A stretch of DNA of 64,000 nt, taken from the NCBI GenBank assembly GCA_950295325.1, contig OX485805.1, forward strand, positions 22,185,501-22,249,500, written 5' to 3'. Position 1 is the first letter of the stretch, and each line of letters starts with the position of its first letter. The position numbers were made by a program, and so were the translations under genes. The DNA is from Polytrichum commune (taxonomy: Eukaryota > Streptophyta > Polytrichopsida > Polytrichales > Polytrichaceae). Of this stretch, positions 40,576 through 51,191 are shown one piece after another. Under the pieces are notes generated by a model that saw only the letters and a list, made by a program, of their open reading frames with translations, was not told the origin of the DNA and ran no database searches.

Positions 40576-42340
40576 GCTAGTGTAATGTTTTTCATATTGT
40601 TCTAAAATGTCATTGAGTGACATTACATGTGTGGAAACTTATTTGATAGTCCATACAAATGTTTTTGGAGTGTTATGATAAAATTAAAGATTTGACCGAA
40701 AGTGTTTCCACATGTACACAATAATAGGCAAGTTTGTATGAGCTCTAGATCAAGGCCTTCAGTTTAAACCACATTTATAGATGCTACCTATATATCAATC
40801 CGTTCTTATAAAATAAAATAAAATCAAAATAAACTAGTAATCAAAATGAATGTGGTTACAATTCAATTAGCCTTTCAGTTGTCCAAACACACCTCACTCC
40901 TTTAAGGATTAGGTGGCCAATCAAGGATCTGCATGACAAGTTGCACACATATCTAATGCATATATGCTCATTTGGTTGCACACATACAACATCATATTCC
41001 TTAAGTCGTACTCAAACTCATATCATATATCAACCAATGTGTAAGAAGCCGCGTAGGACATATGTGCTCAAAACCTACTTACTTTTGTGGAATTGATCAT
41101 TTGGTGTGTTATCCTATATGATTTCACCCCAGTAAGCCGATCAATCATGTTTGAAATGATGAAGCTAATCACATCCTTAAGAAAGTAGATTGTGGATGAG
41201 AATACACTTGCACACCCAATTACATACACATTCATCATTTTGAAACTGAAAATCGAAGAGTTTTGACAATTTCATCTATCCAAAAGACATGACATGTGGG
41301 TAATATGCGACATGATATATATTTTAAAAAACATTAGGCTGAAATGTGACAATATTTGACATTTAAAAATCACCAACCACCACGTACACACTAAATAATC
41401 CTATTATTGCATGCCACAATAATTCTCTAGAGCCCACACTCCTTCTATGAGAATTCATGTGCACCACATATATTTTCAACCCATGCTAAATTTACGTGGA
41501 AAATTAGTGTCGGCCACTTCAATTATTTTCTAGAAAATGAATGTGGGTGATTATCTTATCTTGTGTTGGTCGGTAGTCTTCATGAAGACTCAGGGGAAGA
41601 CTTGAGGGTTTGAACCTATTTTAAGTCCATCTTGACTAGAAAATTAGTGCGGCGCATGCTGAATATCTCCCCGCTAACTTTCCACCCACATTAATAGGAC
41701 TATTTAGGGCAAGCAACCCCCATTTAGAGAAAAAGATATAAGAAGCAACTCCTATGTTTTCATAATATTTTCTCACAATAACCAAACTATTGTGGATTTT
41801 CGAAGTGGACATTCTCCTTGACATGTACTTGTGATATAGGCTAACCTCTTTCCGATCAGTGATTGGTTACAAAATGAAGAACGCTTGATTCCCATAATTG
41901 ATAATTATGGCACTTAAATATGCTTACAATCTAAAAACCTAGCTATCAACTTATTCATGAACATTTGCCTAAGTTGGATTCAACCATGACATGTCCTCAA
42001 TGATTGACTAGAAATTGATATTATACTACACGGAAATAGGTTGGCCTAAGCTTTGAGAATGGGGTGGTGGTCGGGAATGGGTCCCTTACCTTAGTGTACT
42101 AAGCACAATGCACATGGCCATTCGTCCGCCTTCACGATCCATAGAATTCAACATCTCGAGACTCGAGAGACACCTTGAGAAACGATTCCCTCCTTCGTGG
42201 GCGATATTATTTACTAGACTAAATGTGGCATCCACATTGACCTGTACAAGGAAAGGAGCTCATCAAAAGGACTGATCCCCATACCTGTCGCCAAGTGGGA
42301 GCCTCTCATTGGCTCCCCCAAGTATCACCTCCCTGGCATG
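40576..42340. other. Intergenic, nothing supported
   Basis: AT-rich DNA without a supported gene. Toward the right end it becomes GC-richer, as the COR413 upstream region is approached. Confidence 0.4.
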
Positions 42341-42349
42341 CCACGTGTC
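42341..42349 (+). promoter_or_regulatory. G-box / ABRE upstream of COR413
   Basis: CCACGTGTC contains the palindromic G-box CACGTG and the ABRE core ACGTGTC. Such elements bind bZIP factors in ABA- and stress-induced plant promoters. It lies about 850 bp before the COR413 start codon. That placement is far, so its role is an inference. Confidence 0.4.
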
Positions 42350-42670
42350 GACCCCCCCACACTTATAGATCCGGCTCAACCTCCCAAGAATCCACCCACC
42401 GGTAACTCCCGTAACTTGAGAAAGTTTAATAACTGCACGAACCCAAAATATTTCCCTGCAACCATCAATCACTGCAATTATTCCCAACATATGCATAACC
42501 TAATCAAAAGCGACGCAGAATAATAATGCTCAAGGACTCGTGTCGATCGGCACTCAACTTTCACTGCTTCAGATCCTGTCCTACAGTAACTCCACCAAGT
42601 TGCATCAAACCGATTACATTGATGTTACTAGATTTCAAAGTATTGATGGACATGTATCCTTGTCCGGGAG

Positions 42671-42677
42671 TATATAA
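42671..42677 (+). promoter_or_regulatory. Candidate TATA box of COR413
   Basis: TATATAA lies 522 bp upstream of the start codon. If used, the 5' UTR would be about 490 bp or contain an intron. No better TATA lies closer to the ATG. Confidence 0.35.
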
Positions 42678-43198
42678 TTAGGGAATCATAGTACTGTAGT
42701 TGAAAGTGTTCTTACTGGATTATTTTAGAGGTTTAGTTTTGTACCTTGCACTCAGAATTCACCCACACTGCTGTAGCATTGAGACACTGCGGAGGATTTC
42801 ATGCAGTCTACAAATTGGAGGTCTGTGAGGTAGAGGATCATCATTTTGTTCTATCTGCACTACTAGCCCCTAAAGTTTAGCCGCTTGCTTTCATTGCAGA
42901 TCATCAACACACAAGAGTTTGAGCATCGTTCTCCAGAGCTTCCATTGCCACTTTTGCAGTGCTTTTGCACTCTGCAATTTTGGTGTGTGTTTCGGAAGAA
43001 ATCGAGCAATCTTAGCTTATCACCATATTGGTTGTATATCACTGTAGATTTGCCTTGATGTGTACTTTGTACTGACCTGCCCCTGCACTTGGAAGTGTGA
43101 GTTTGTGGAGGATCATTCGCAAGCACACACACAGTTTGCAGGTGTGCATTCGAGGTAGGCGATCATCATCATAATTTTCTCTTCTGTCTGCACGAGCT

Positions 43199-44038
43199 AT
43201 GGCTTCAATATGTGTGGCATCTACCCCCTCACCTGCGAGCACTCTGAGCAGGAGACCAGGCAATCTTACTACTACTCGAAGTGGCTCTGAATCGGCAGTG
43301 GCGACGATGAGTCTTGTGAGGCCGATCGTGGATGCGAGCAGCTCTACCTCTGGCGCCAGTTTGATCAGAGGTGGAATTCCGAAACTGGATCGCAGAAGTT
43401 TCGGTGGAGTACAAACTCTGGCCAGAGCAAATTTGCAAGGGCTGGACCGGAGCAGCTTTTTGCAGGGAGCTTCCTCATCGATTGTTGGAGGAGAGTCGAC
43501 GCTATGGCGCCAGATCGAACTCGGCAAAAACGGAGTTAAGAAGGATGTTCGAGGTGGTGCGATGGGGAGCACATGCATGTATGGGATGGCGAATGACACC
43601 GTCCGGTGGGCGTTGGCCGCAGCAACCACGGTGTTGATCCTGAAGAGCAACCCAGGGGTGCGGAAGCAGCTCTTAGTGCCCATCCTCGCCTTGGAAGCAC
43701 CGGCGGAGGTTGTGCACTGGATCAAGAGCGAGTACGGCTTGTGGCTGGCATTCGTTGGGTTGGCCCTTCGGTTGTTCTACTCCATCCCCGGTGAGCTTGA
43801 TTTCCCGCTTGGTGTCTACCTCTTCATCTCCGCCGCTCCTATCCAGGCCCTCTCTCTCCGAGGTACCTTGGGCGGTATTGTGGCGTCTACTGTCTTCTCC
43901 CTCATTTGCGCGTACCAGTACTTCACGTACATCAGCGGGGTTCAGTACGCTTTCAAGTCGGAGAATCTACTTAACACCGTTGCCATTTCGGTCATGACCA
44001 TTGCGTGTATCGGATTCTTCGGTATGCGTGCTATGTGA
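43199..44038 (+). CDS. COR413-type chloroplast inner-membrane protein (279 aa)
   Basis: COR413 proteins are cold/ABA-regulated multispanning membrane proteins. The IM1/IM2 branch resides in the chloroplast inner envelope and is linked to freezing and light stress tolerance. The frame is a single exon opening MASICVASTPSPASTLSRRP, a Ser/Thr/Arg-rich transit-peptide-like leader of about 110 residues. Five to six hydrophobic segments follow at about 134-149, 157-172, 180-196, 203-222, 226-245 and 258-277. The family-like stretches LVPILALEAPAEVVHWIKSE and GVYLFISAAPIQ are present. The length is somewhat longer than Arabidopsis COR413IM (about 225 aa), owing to the leader. A G-box lies upstream. 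Downstream DNA carries decayed repeats of its last 120 bp plus 3' UTR. Confidence 0.9.
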   Translation: MASICVASTPSPASTLSRRPGNLTTTRSGSESAVATMSLVRPIVDASSSTSGASLIRGGIPKLDRRSFGGVQTLARANLQGLDRSSFLQGASSSIVGGESTLWRQIELGKNGVKKDVRGGAMGSTCMYGMANDTVRWALAAATTVLILKSNPGVRKQLLVPILALEAPAEVVHWIKSEYGLWLAFVGLALRLFYSIPGELDFPLGVYLFISAAPIQALSLRGTLGGIVASTVFSLICAYQYFTYISGVQYAFKSENLLNTVAISVMTIACIGFFGMRAM

Positions 44039-44291
44039 TTATCACCACTCCCTTCTTCAAAACTTTTTCTATCAATGTACAATACACTCCCCTTCCACAT
44101 GATTTCATCTTCTGTTCTCTTATTTGATCGTGACGGTCTACAGAGCAAGTCCATTAATTTGTCACAATTTTGCAGCTCACGATAATTTGGATTCGTCTTG
44201 CACTTCTGGACTCTGAAAACTTGTCCATGGCCAAAAGTCTCCTTCTCAACAATGTGTAAAGTATATTCATCTTGCATTGACTTCTTTATAA

Positions 44292-45365
44292 TACTCGGAA
44301 AAGCTTTGAAATAGGAGCATCTGCTCAGAACCGTCGCCATTTTGGCCATTTTGCATCGGATTTTTCGGTATGCGTGCTACGTGAATACCTTAGCTTCCAG
44401 TCTCATATTCAACTTCTATTAATGCACAATACAATCCCCTTCTGTTCCCTTATTTGATTCCACTTTTTGTTCCGTTGTTTTATCTCGACTATCGACAGAG
44501 CAGCTCCAATAATTTTTCATAATTTGCAGCTCACTATAAATTGGCTCCCACTTCACCTTCTGGATTCCGAGAAAAGTGTCCATGGCCACAACTCTCCTCC
44601 TCGACAATGTCTACAGTATATTCACCTTGCACTTGAATTCTTTACAGTACTTCGGAAAAGATTTCGAGTAAGAGTAAGTTATGTACTCAACACCGTCGCC
44701 AGTTTGGTCATTACCATCGCTCGTGCCATGTGAAGATCTCAGCTACACAACCAATGTTCAAGACTTTTGTTTTTATCAATTTGCAATACAATCCTCTTGC
44801 ACATGACTTTTCCTTCCTGCTCGTTCGTGCAGCTTCTGTTCCGTTATTTATCTCTAGTGCACAACGACTACAACTCAAATTCCTCATAATTTTGGAGCTC
44901 ACCATTAATTGGCTACAGCTTGTGGACTCAGAAAACTGTCCATGGCCAAACTCTCCGTCTCAGCAAAAGTGCAATAAAAGGTATTTATCTTTCACATTAT
45001 CATCCTAACAATACTTCACGTACATCAGTGGCGTTGGCAACGCTTTCTAGACGATTAGTCACTCCATTTCGGTCATCAGATTCGAGTATTGGATTCTTCG
45101 GCATGCGTGCCATGTGATCTTTCTTCCACTCCCACTCCCACTCCCATCTTGTAAACTCTTCTATCAATGTCGATACAATCGCCTTGCACATGATTACGAT
45201 TAAGGTTTACAACAACTACGAAAAATCCTCAGTGTTTTAGCAGCTCACCTTAAATCCGCTCCCACTTCACTACTTGATTCAGAAGACTGTCCATGGCCTA
45301 AAGCTCTCCTTAATAACATTGTACAGTATATTCGTCTAGCACTTCATTTTGTTTGTCCTCGGTGG
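44292..45365 (+). repeat. Three decayed tandem copies of the COR413 3' end
   Basis: Units starting near 44292, 44648 and 45009 repeat the gene's terminal coding piece (from 43917) plus its 3' UTR, at 350-375 bp spacing. The terminal gtgcta(t/c)gtga sits at 44028 in the gene, with equivalents at about 44374, 44722 and 45107. Protein echoes remain: LNTVASLVITIARAM in the third unit and SIGFFGMRAM in the fourth. The UTR landmarks ctgtccatggcc and acagtatattc recur in each. The copies are frameshifted and lack the start, so they are not genes. Confidence 0.85.
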
Positions 45366-46258
45366 TACAAAAATCTGTTATCGGGTTTGATCTTGAGTGC
45401 ACAACAACTTCAGCGATTGCACAAAATTATAGATTGTTACGTGAAAGTGAGTTACGTGAAAGATCGTCTTCAGATCCTAACAAAAAACAAGTTCGTGCAA
45501 TACAGTAGACATCCCAATTCCATAGATTCGTAGACGTCGTGAATTAACCTAGTAGTACACATGACAACGAAAAAGATCGAAGGTTCCTAGAACGAGGATT
45601 CGTATAAGATGCATACTGAATTCAACTTTAGCAACCTGAAAACTTGAAGCTACAAATTGTTGCGTGAAAGTTCACTCCAAATGAGTTTGAGCTTCATCTA
45701 GTGTACATGGCACTGAACCAGAGAAGGGTCAGATGAGTTTAAGAGAACCTGAAAACTTGAACCTACAAATTGAACCTTATTAACTTTCCGAAAGCCAGCA
45801 GCCGGAATGGAAACGATCCTCAAACACCATCAAATTGTTCCGTTTAATTATGTGCAACAGCGGATGCCTCCCTCTGCCTGCATATCTTAATGTGCTTTCT
45901 ATCCTGTGGTTCACCCCAGCGCAAATGGGGTGGTAATTAAGTGTTGCACGGCCGTATGTGGGGACCCAAAATTGTAAACACCATTTCTCCCGACATGATG
46001 AGCAGCCACATCGAAAGCCATCACTACTTCCGTAGGCAGTTTGTAGGCTCCCAGCTCTATTGTTTCTTCACCATGCCATTGTGGTGGTGAGACTTCAACA
46101 ATTTACAGTTACTTGTTAACATTGTAGTAGAACCCTTTCCATGCGGGCGGGACTGCGGATGTCTCTCCTCGCTGAGTATGGCGAACCGGTGAAGTGGTGA
46201 AGAAAGGGTGAGGTAAGGGAGGCGTGCCTAATTCGGTTACTTATCTTAATGGGACACC
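45366..46258. other. Intergenic, nothing supported
   Basis: No gene or repeat is clearly supported. The sequence just after the tandem units may include further decayed UTR-derived copies. Confidence 0.4.
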
Positions 46259-46260
46259 TA

Positions 46261-46920
46261 CAGTAATCTCCTGCTTAAGTACGCACCCCTTTAAGTAGCA
46301 AATTTTTTGACAAAAATCAGGGTTCATACTTAATTGTTTGAACATGTCATGCAGAGTCATTTGCCGTGCATGCATGAGTTTTTTACACTTAACATTCAAT
46401 GTCAGTTTGTTATCGTTTCGTTGAAGCGTCTCAAACGATCGTCGCAGTTCATTGTCCATCTATCCAACTTCCGTTTGAATATCGGAGCAAAGCAATCGGT
46501 CATCAATATCGAGGACAGTGTTACGTAGAGCTTCAAAGCCTTTAATGCCGATCTTCTAGCTCGGTAAATTGGCCAACAACGGCGCGAAATGTTTTCAATT
46601 AAGCATCATCAGACATTAGCGCCATTCGTTGCAATATGTTCTCTCGATTGTCCCAGACTTTCCAGATGGTGCCTTCACTGACTTCATACTCTTGCCCCAG
46701 TGCCCGCTTGCTCGGCGCGTTTGGCTTGCTCAACTTTATTTGCAATGATTCCACATTGTTGGGCTTCGGTCAAGCAGGTTGCTTAAGGTTTCATATGTTT
46801 CCTCTTTCAATTCATCAAATTAGAGGGTTTAGAAAGCAATATGAGTAAAGTACGCACCTACCAACCAAGTGCGCACCAACGGCTCCGGTTCAAAGTGCAT
46901 GCTTAAGCGGGAGATTACTG
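46261..46920 (-). mobile_element. pogo-like (Tc1/mariner superfamily) deletion derivative, 660 bp
   Basis: The ends CAGTAATCTCCTGCTTAAG and CAGTAATCTCCCGCTTAAG are inverted and flanked by TA at 46259-46260 and 46921-46922. This is the signature of Tc1/mariner-type elements, and CAGT-starting ends suit the pogo group. On the minus strand, about 46732-46612 encodes a decayed helix-turn-helix piece (KRALGQEYEVSEGTIWKVW). This resembles the N-terminal DNA-binding domain of pogo/CENP-B-like transposases and ends at an in-frame stop. The catalytic DDE part is not recognisable. Confidence 0.7.
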
Positions 46921-47272
46921 TACACTCTAAACTTATGGCAACCAAAAATGCACGTGATATTAAGGAGTTTTGTAGTGTTAACATAGATGTAGAGTAAGTG
47001 AGAATTAGTATAGGATGTGACATTGTGGAATAACACAAAGTGTACATTGAAATAATGACAATAATTATAATGATGACAATGTGATGCTTGCAAGCATGCA
47101 TGTGGTTTGAATTCTTTGGTGGTTTATTTCAATGTCAAGACCCATGATATATGGGAGGGAAACGTGATAACAAGGAGTGAGATATTAACTGTGAACATCC
47201 ATTCCCTAGGGTTCTGAAATATAAGAGAGGGAGTGATAATAAGGGAGCTGATATTATAAAGTTTATAGTGTA
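46921..47272. mobile_element. TA-bordered MITE, copy 1 (352 bp)
   Basis: The ends TACACTCTAAACTT and (reverse complement) TACACTATAAACTT form terminal inverted repeats. The same interior landmarks, gttttgtagtgttaacat and ttccctagggtt, recur at 48094-48555. The left end begins exactly at the TA that closes the pogo-like element. No coding capacity. Confidence 0.65.
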
Positions 47273-48093
47273 TATTTGAGTGGTATGTGTAGCTCCAAGA
47301 ACATGCACCAAAAAAGACAAAGATTGGACCACATGCTCAAAATATGATAACCATTCTAGGCTAGATATAGTCAACATATTTGAGGTGTCCTATACATTGA
47401 CCACTCACTGAGCATGAGGAACTTCACTTCGATAATGAATAAGGCATTCATATGAGGAACAAAAATCATGAGAAAAATGGCTACAAATATGGATTCCTAA
47501 GATAAAACACTTAATTGCATGTTTCATATCCTAGGAGAAATGGGCTAGTCGGAAAAATTAACCATTTAGGACCCATTTTCATTAAACCAGAGGTCCATGA
47601 TGATCATACATTGTACTGCTACAACGTTAAGTATGTCGTGTAATTAAGATTAGAAAAGGGAGCGACGCTACCATGTTGGATGATGAATAACCCTTCTATG
47701 AGGGACCGGGAATCATGCTTACATATTTCTTCCACTATTCATGGATTCTTGCTTCTTTTCAATTAACTCAAGCTAAACTGGGTGCTAGAAAGGCCACATG
47801 TGGTTATATTAATCCTTAAGCATTCATGCAACTCAAAATGGGTCGCCACCTAATATTTTCACAGGGTTTGCGATTCACTAGGTGGCAATCTACATTAATG
47901 GAAGGTATCTAATGGTTTAGGGCATTGTCCATTATCATGTGAGTCAAAATAACATATACAAAAGCCATACTCCAAGCATGTAGGATTTTGAGGGTTTGGA
48001 ACTACGTGTTTTGGGAAGTGGTCCCATGCATGAGCTACCCAATGTGTGTCCAAAAATATAACCACATGTGACCTTTCTAGTTTGCAACCCATA
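47273..48093. other. Spacer between the two MITE copies
   Basis: No gene or distinct repeat supported. Confidence 0.4.
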
Positions 48094-48555
48094 TACACTC
48101 TAAACTCTGTAGTGTCACACTTGTGGCAACCAAAGTGCACATGATATTACGGAGTTTTGTAGTGTTAACATGGATGCATGATAGTATAGAATTAGTGTAG
48201 CATGTGACACTATGGAATAACACACAGTGCAACATTTTAGTGGTGTGGTGTGGTCCACTCCACTTGGCCTTCCCGGGCAATGTGGCATATGTATCACCAA
48301 CATTCAACAAGTGGCATAAGATGAAGAAGAATAAGAATAAGAAGATGACACTCCACATATTGACACATAGCGCAATACGAGGGTGTGGGTTGACTTCTTT
48401 GATGGTTTGCATTAGTGACAAAATTTGTGATATAAGGGAGAGAAATGTGGCAATAAGGGGTGAGCTTTGAACTATGAACATCCGTTCCCTAGGGTTTTGG
48501 GATATTACATAGTGAGTGACATTATGGGGGTTGATATTACGGAATTTAGGGTGTA
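48094..48555. mobile_element. TA-bordered MITE, copy 2 (462 bp)
   Basis: The ends TACACTCTAAACTC and (reverse complement) TACACCCTAAATTC match copy 1 at 46921-47272, as do the interior blocks. It is longer because of inserted sequence near 48110 and 48240-48400. Direct orientation, about 0.8 kb from copy 1. Confidence 0.65.
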
Positions 48556-49518
48556 TTTCAACTACCATGTCCAAATTGGGTGAGGTTTTTTTTCCACCAG
48601 ACAAGATCACGGTTGTGCATGACTCCACCGAACAACTTTGACAAACTTTGAGTGTACAAGTCAAAGACTTCGGTCAAAGGGTAAATCTCCAAAAAGTCAT
48701 GATTTGGCCCTTTAACTTTCAGCGTGACGGACTTGATATAAATTTCATAAAAAAAAAAAAAAACCCAGCTTTTAGGAGGAGCTCACTTGACAAGCATATA
48801 ATATATTATGGCCAAATTTCTACCTTGCAAATTTTTTTATCATGACCTAAGTGGGCTTAAAACATAAAATTTCATATTTTTTGGGAGTTGCCCCCCCAAT
48901 GAAGGCCCGATTCACATGTCAACCTGACATGTGTGAGGAGAAGATAGGTGTTTTGGATGGAGTTTGTCACATGGCTTGCACAGTGGGGAGGTAGGAGCTC
49001 TAAAGAGGGATGTCATGGGGTGTATAGGCATCATGAGTGGTTGCGTGGACCCATGCTACCCTCATTTGCAAAGAGGTGGGGCCAAGGTTGCTATTGTGTT
49101 GACCACTCACATAGCCTCCTCCGTAGAGATTGGGTGGAGGGTAGAAAAATGGGTTTCAAGGGGTGGCAATTAAGTGCTTAATGAGTAACATACATTTGCT
49201 CACAAAAGTAAAATTCTCATTTTCATTTAGATGAGAATTCCTAGGCTTTTGCCATAAGCATGCCTCTAGATCTACTTTTTATTTTATATAAAATGTAGCA
49301 TTTATTATTAAATGTTGGATATGTTGGTGGTTAAATAAAGAAACTCTATGGTGTAGGGGCAGGGGGAGTGCATGGTTTGTGTTTTTAGGAAGATTGTATC
49401 TTGCATGGTGTTAGGGGGCATCAACAAGGTTTGGTGGTTCTTCAATTTGTGTTTGTTGAAGATCAGATAGGTGAGGTATTGAATTGCAATGTGATGAAAT
49501 GTGTTCATTAAAGTGGAT
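48556..49518. other. Intergenic, nothing supported
   Basis: Contains an A-run at 48750-48764. No supported gene. Confidence 0.4.
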
Positions 49519-49521
49519 ATA

Positions 49522-50462
49522 CCGTACGTTAATGGCAGCTTCGGCGCTCTCTTGCCGAATAATTATTAAAAGTAAAAAAACAGTGTTCGGCACCTAGAAA
49601 TAATATATTAATGTTTTCGTCAATTTTCTTTTTTAATTTTAAAAATTCAGCTTAAATTCATTTTTAATTTTCTATTTAAGCTTATATCTTGTACATCTCT
49701 CTTGCATTGAATGACAAGTAAGATGTGAGTGAAGAGTAGAGAATGCTCTGTGCTTTATGCAAGTAGAGTGGAGTTGTGTTCAACAATGTATATGGGATAT
49801 GTAAACTTTGAGGTGAAGCACCGAGTTAGACTTCATTTTTATAACTCGCATAACATTTGCATAGAGTCTTCAAATGACATAAAATTTGTTGGAGGTGAAA
49901 GATTACTTGATTTGTAAACTTTTCTTAGACCAACAAAATTCCAAAAAAGTTGATCTTCTATGCACAAATGAGCTCCGAAAAACTGTTATGAACGCATTTT
50001 AATTTTTTGATCTTTACACGGCTGCAATGTTTTGTCCATATCTTTTGCATAAAGACTTATTTTGACACAAAACTTATTGGAGGTGGAAGAAGGATTGATT
50101 TCTCAACTTTTGTTAGTTGGACAAAATTCTATAAAACTTCATCTTCTATGCTCAATTGGACTCCAAAAATTTGTGTACAACACATTTGAAAAGCCTCACC
50201 TAGAGTCTTGCTACTTCTTAACCCATATTCTTTGTGGACTAATGTAAGTGAGCTTGATTACAAAAGGAGCACCTTCTCTCTTTCAAAATTCACATATGCT
50301 TCCACTGTAAGTAAAACTCTAGTGAGAAGTAAAAATTTCTTACTTTTCGGCAATTTTGAAAAATAAATAATTTTATATTCGGCAAAAAATGCCAATAATA
50401 TTCCAAAATTTTGGCGTCTATTTTTAGAATTATTTTGTGCCGAAGCTGCCCTTAACGTACGG
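49522..50462. mobile_element. 941-bp TA-flanked inverted-repeat element with internal tandem duplication
   Basis: The ends CCGTACGTTAATGGCAGC and CCGTACGTTAAGGGCAGC are inverted (one mismatch), extend into CTTCGGC, and are flanked by TA on both sides. This suggests a Tc1/mariner-like non-autonomous element. Inside, a block of about 190 bp recurs at about 49850-49990 and 50035-50170. Each copy holds tttgcata, a(a/t)ttgga(g)gtg and gttggac/agaccaac-like landmarks. A related right end survives at 55050-55130. No transposase. Confidence 0.7.
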
Positions 50463-50819
50463 TAGTTGACTAGGGGATGGAGATCTTTGAGGGCTTATAT
50501 CATAGATTGATGATGAGTAGCTCCTCTAAACCTTACCATAATTATTATCAAGGGCTTAACTAGCCAACCTAGTTCATGGAGTTTACTTAATACTGAACAT
50601 ATTTGTCAATTTTTTTTGAAATTGATTCTTGATGGATCATGTCATGATAATAGGTAAAATCAATGAGTTGTTTTTGTAGCATGTGGGAGGGGGAGAATGG
50701 AGAATGGTCCTCTCATGATTCCTAAGATGCAAAGCATATATGACCTTAGTTGGGCAAGCCATGTACACTGTTGAAATTAACATTCACATGGCAAGGGCCG
50801 TAGTCGTAGTGTGTTGTGG
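50463..50819. other. Intergenic
   Basis: No gene supported. It may include eroded downstream parts of the LINE relic. Confidence 0.35.
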
Positions 50820-51191
50820 CTATGCTTGCATACATGCATTGATGAGTGTGAAACACATGATGAGGCAGTTAGAGAGAAAGATGCTTGTATTTTCTTGCAC
50901 AACCTTGTTGTGCCTAGCTATTCGGCGGCCTTGTAAGTGGTGGTTTGTGCATCTAAATAATAGGTGCGGCCATGTGTCAACTTCTTGAAGGGAACATGAC
51001 GTACAATTGGTATTTCTGCATATGTTAGGCAAGAACATGTGTTTACACAAGTTACCCATGTATTGTTGTCCATGTATTGGGCATATCAAATTCAAGAATT
51101 TGGCTAAACCACACATTTGTGACGCTGGTGGCTTTCCAGAATGTGTTGGACTGTGCTTGATTGATGCACGTATGCACCATAGAATTTGCAA
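50820..51191 (-). pseudogene. LINE reverse-transcriptase C-terminal (zf-RVT) relic
   Basis: A 123-codon minus-strand frame contains YMGNLCKHMFLPNIC, then CTSCSLQEVDTWPHLLFRC. That is a Cys-Cys-His-Cys knuckle of the kind found at the C-terminus of non-LTR retrotransposon polymerases. RRIARHNKVV follows, like the RxRHN motif that trails it. No RT core is found upstream, so only a 3' fragment of a LINE remains. Family-level assignment is by motif only. Confidence 0.55.
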
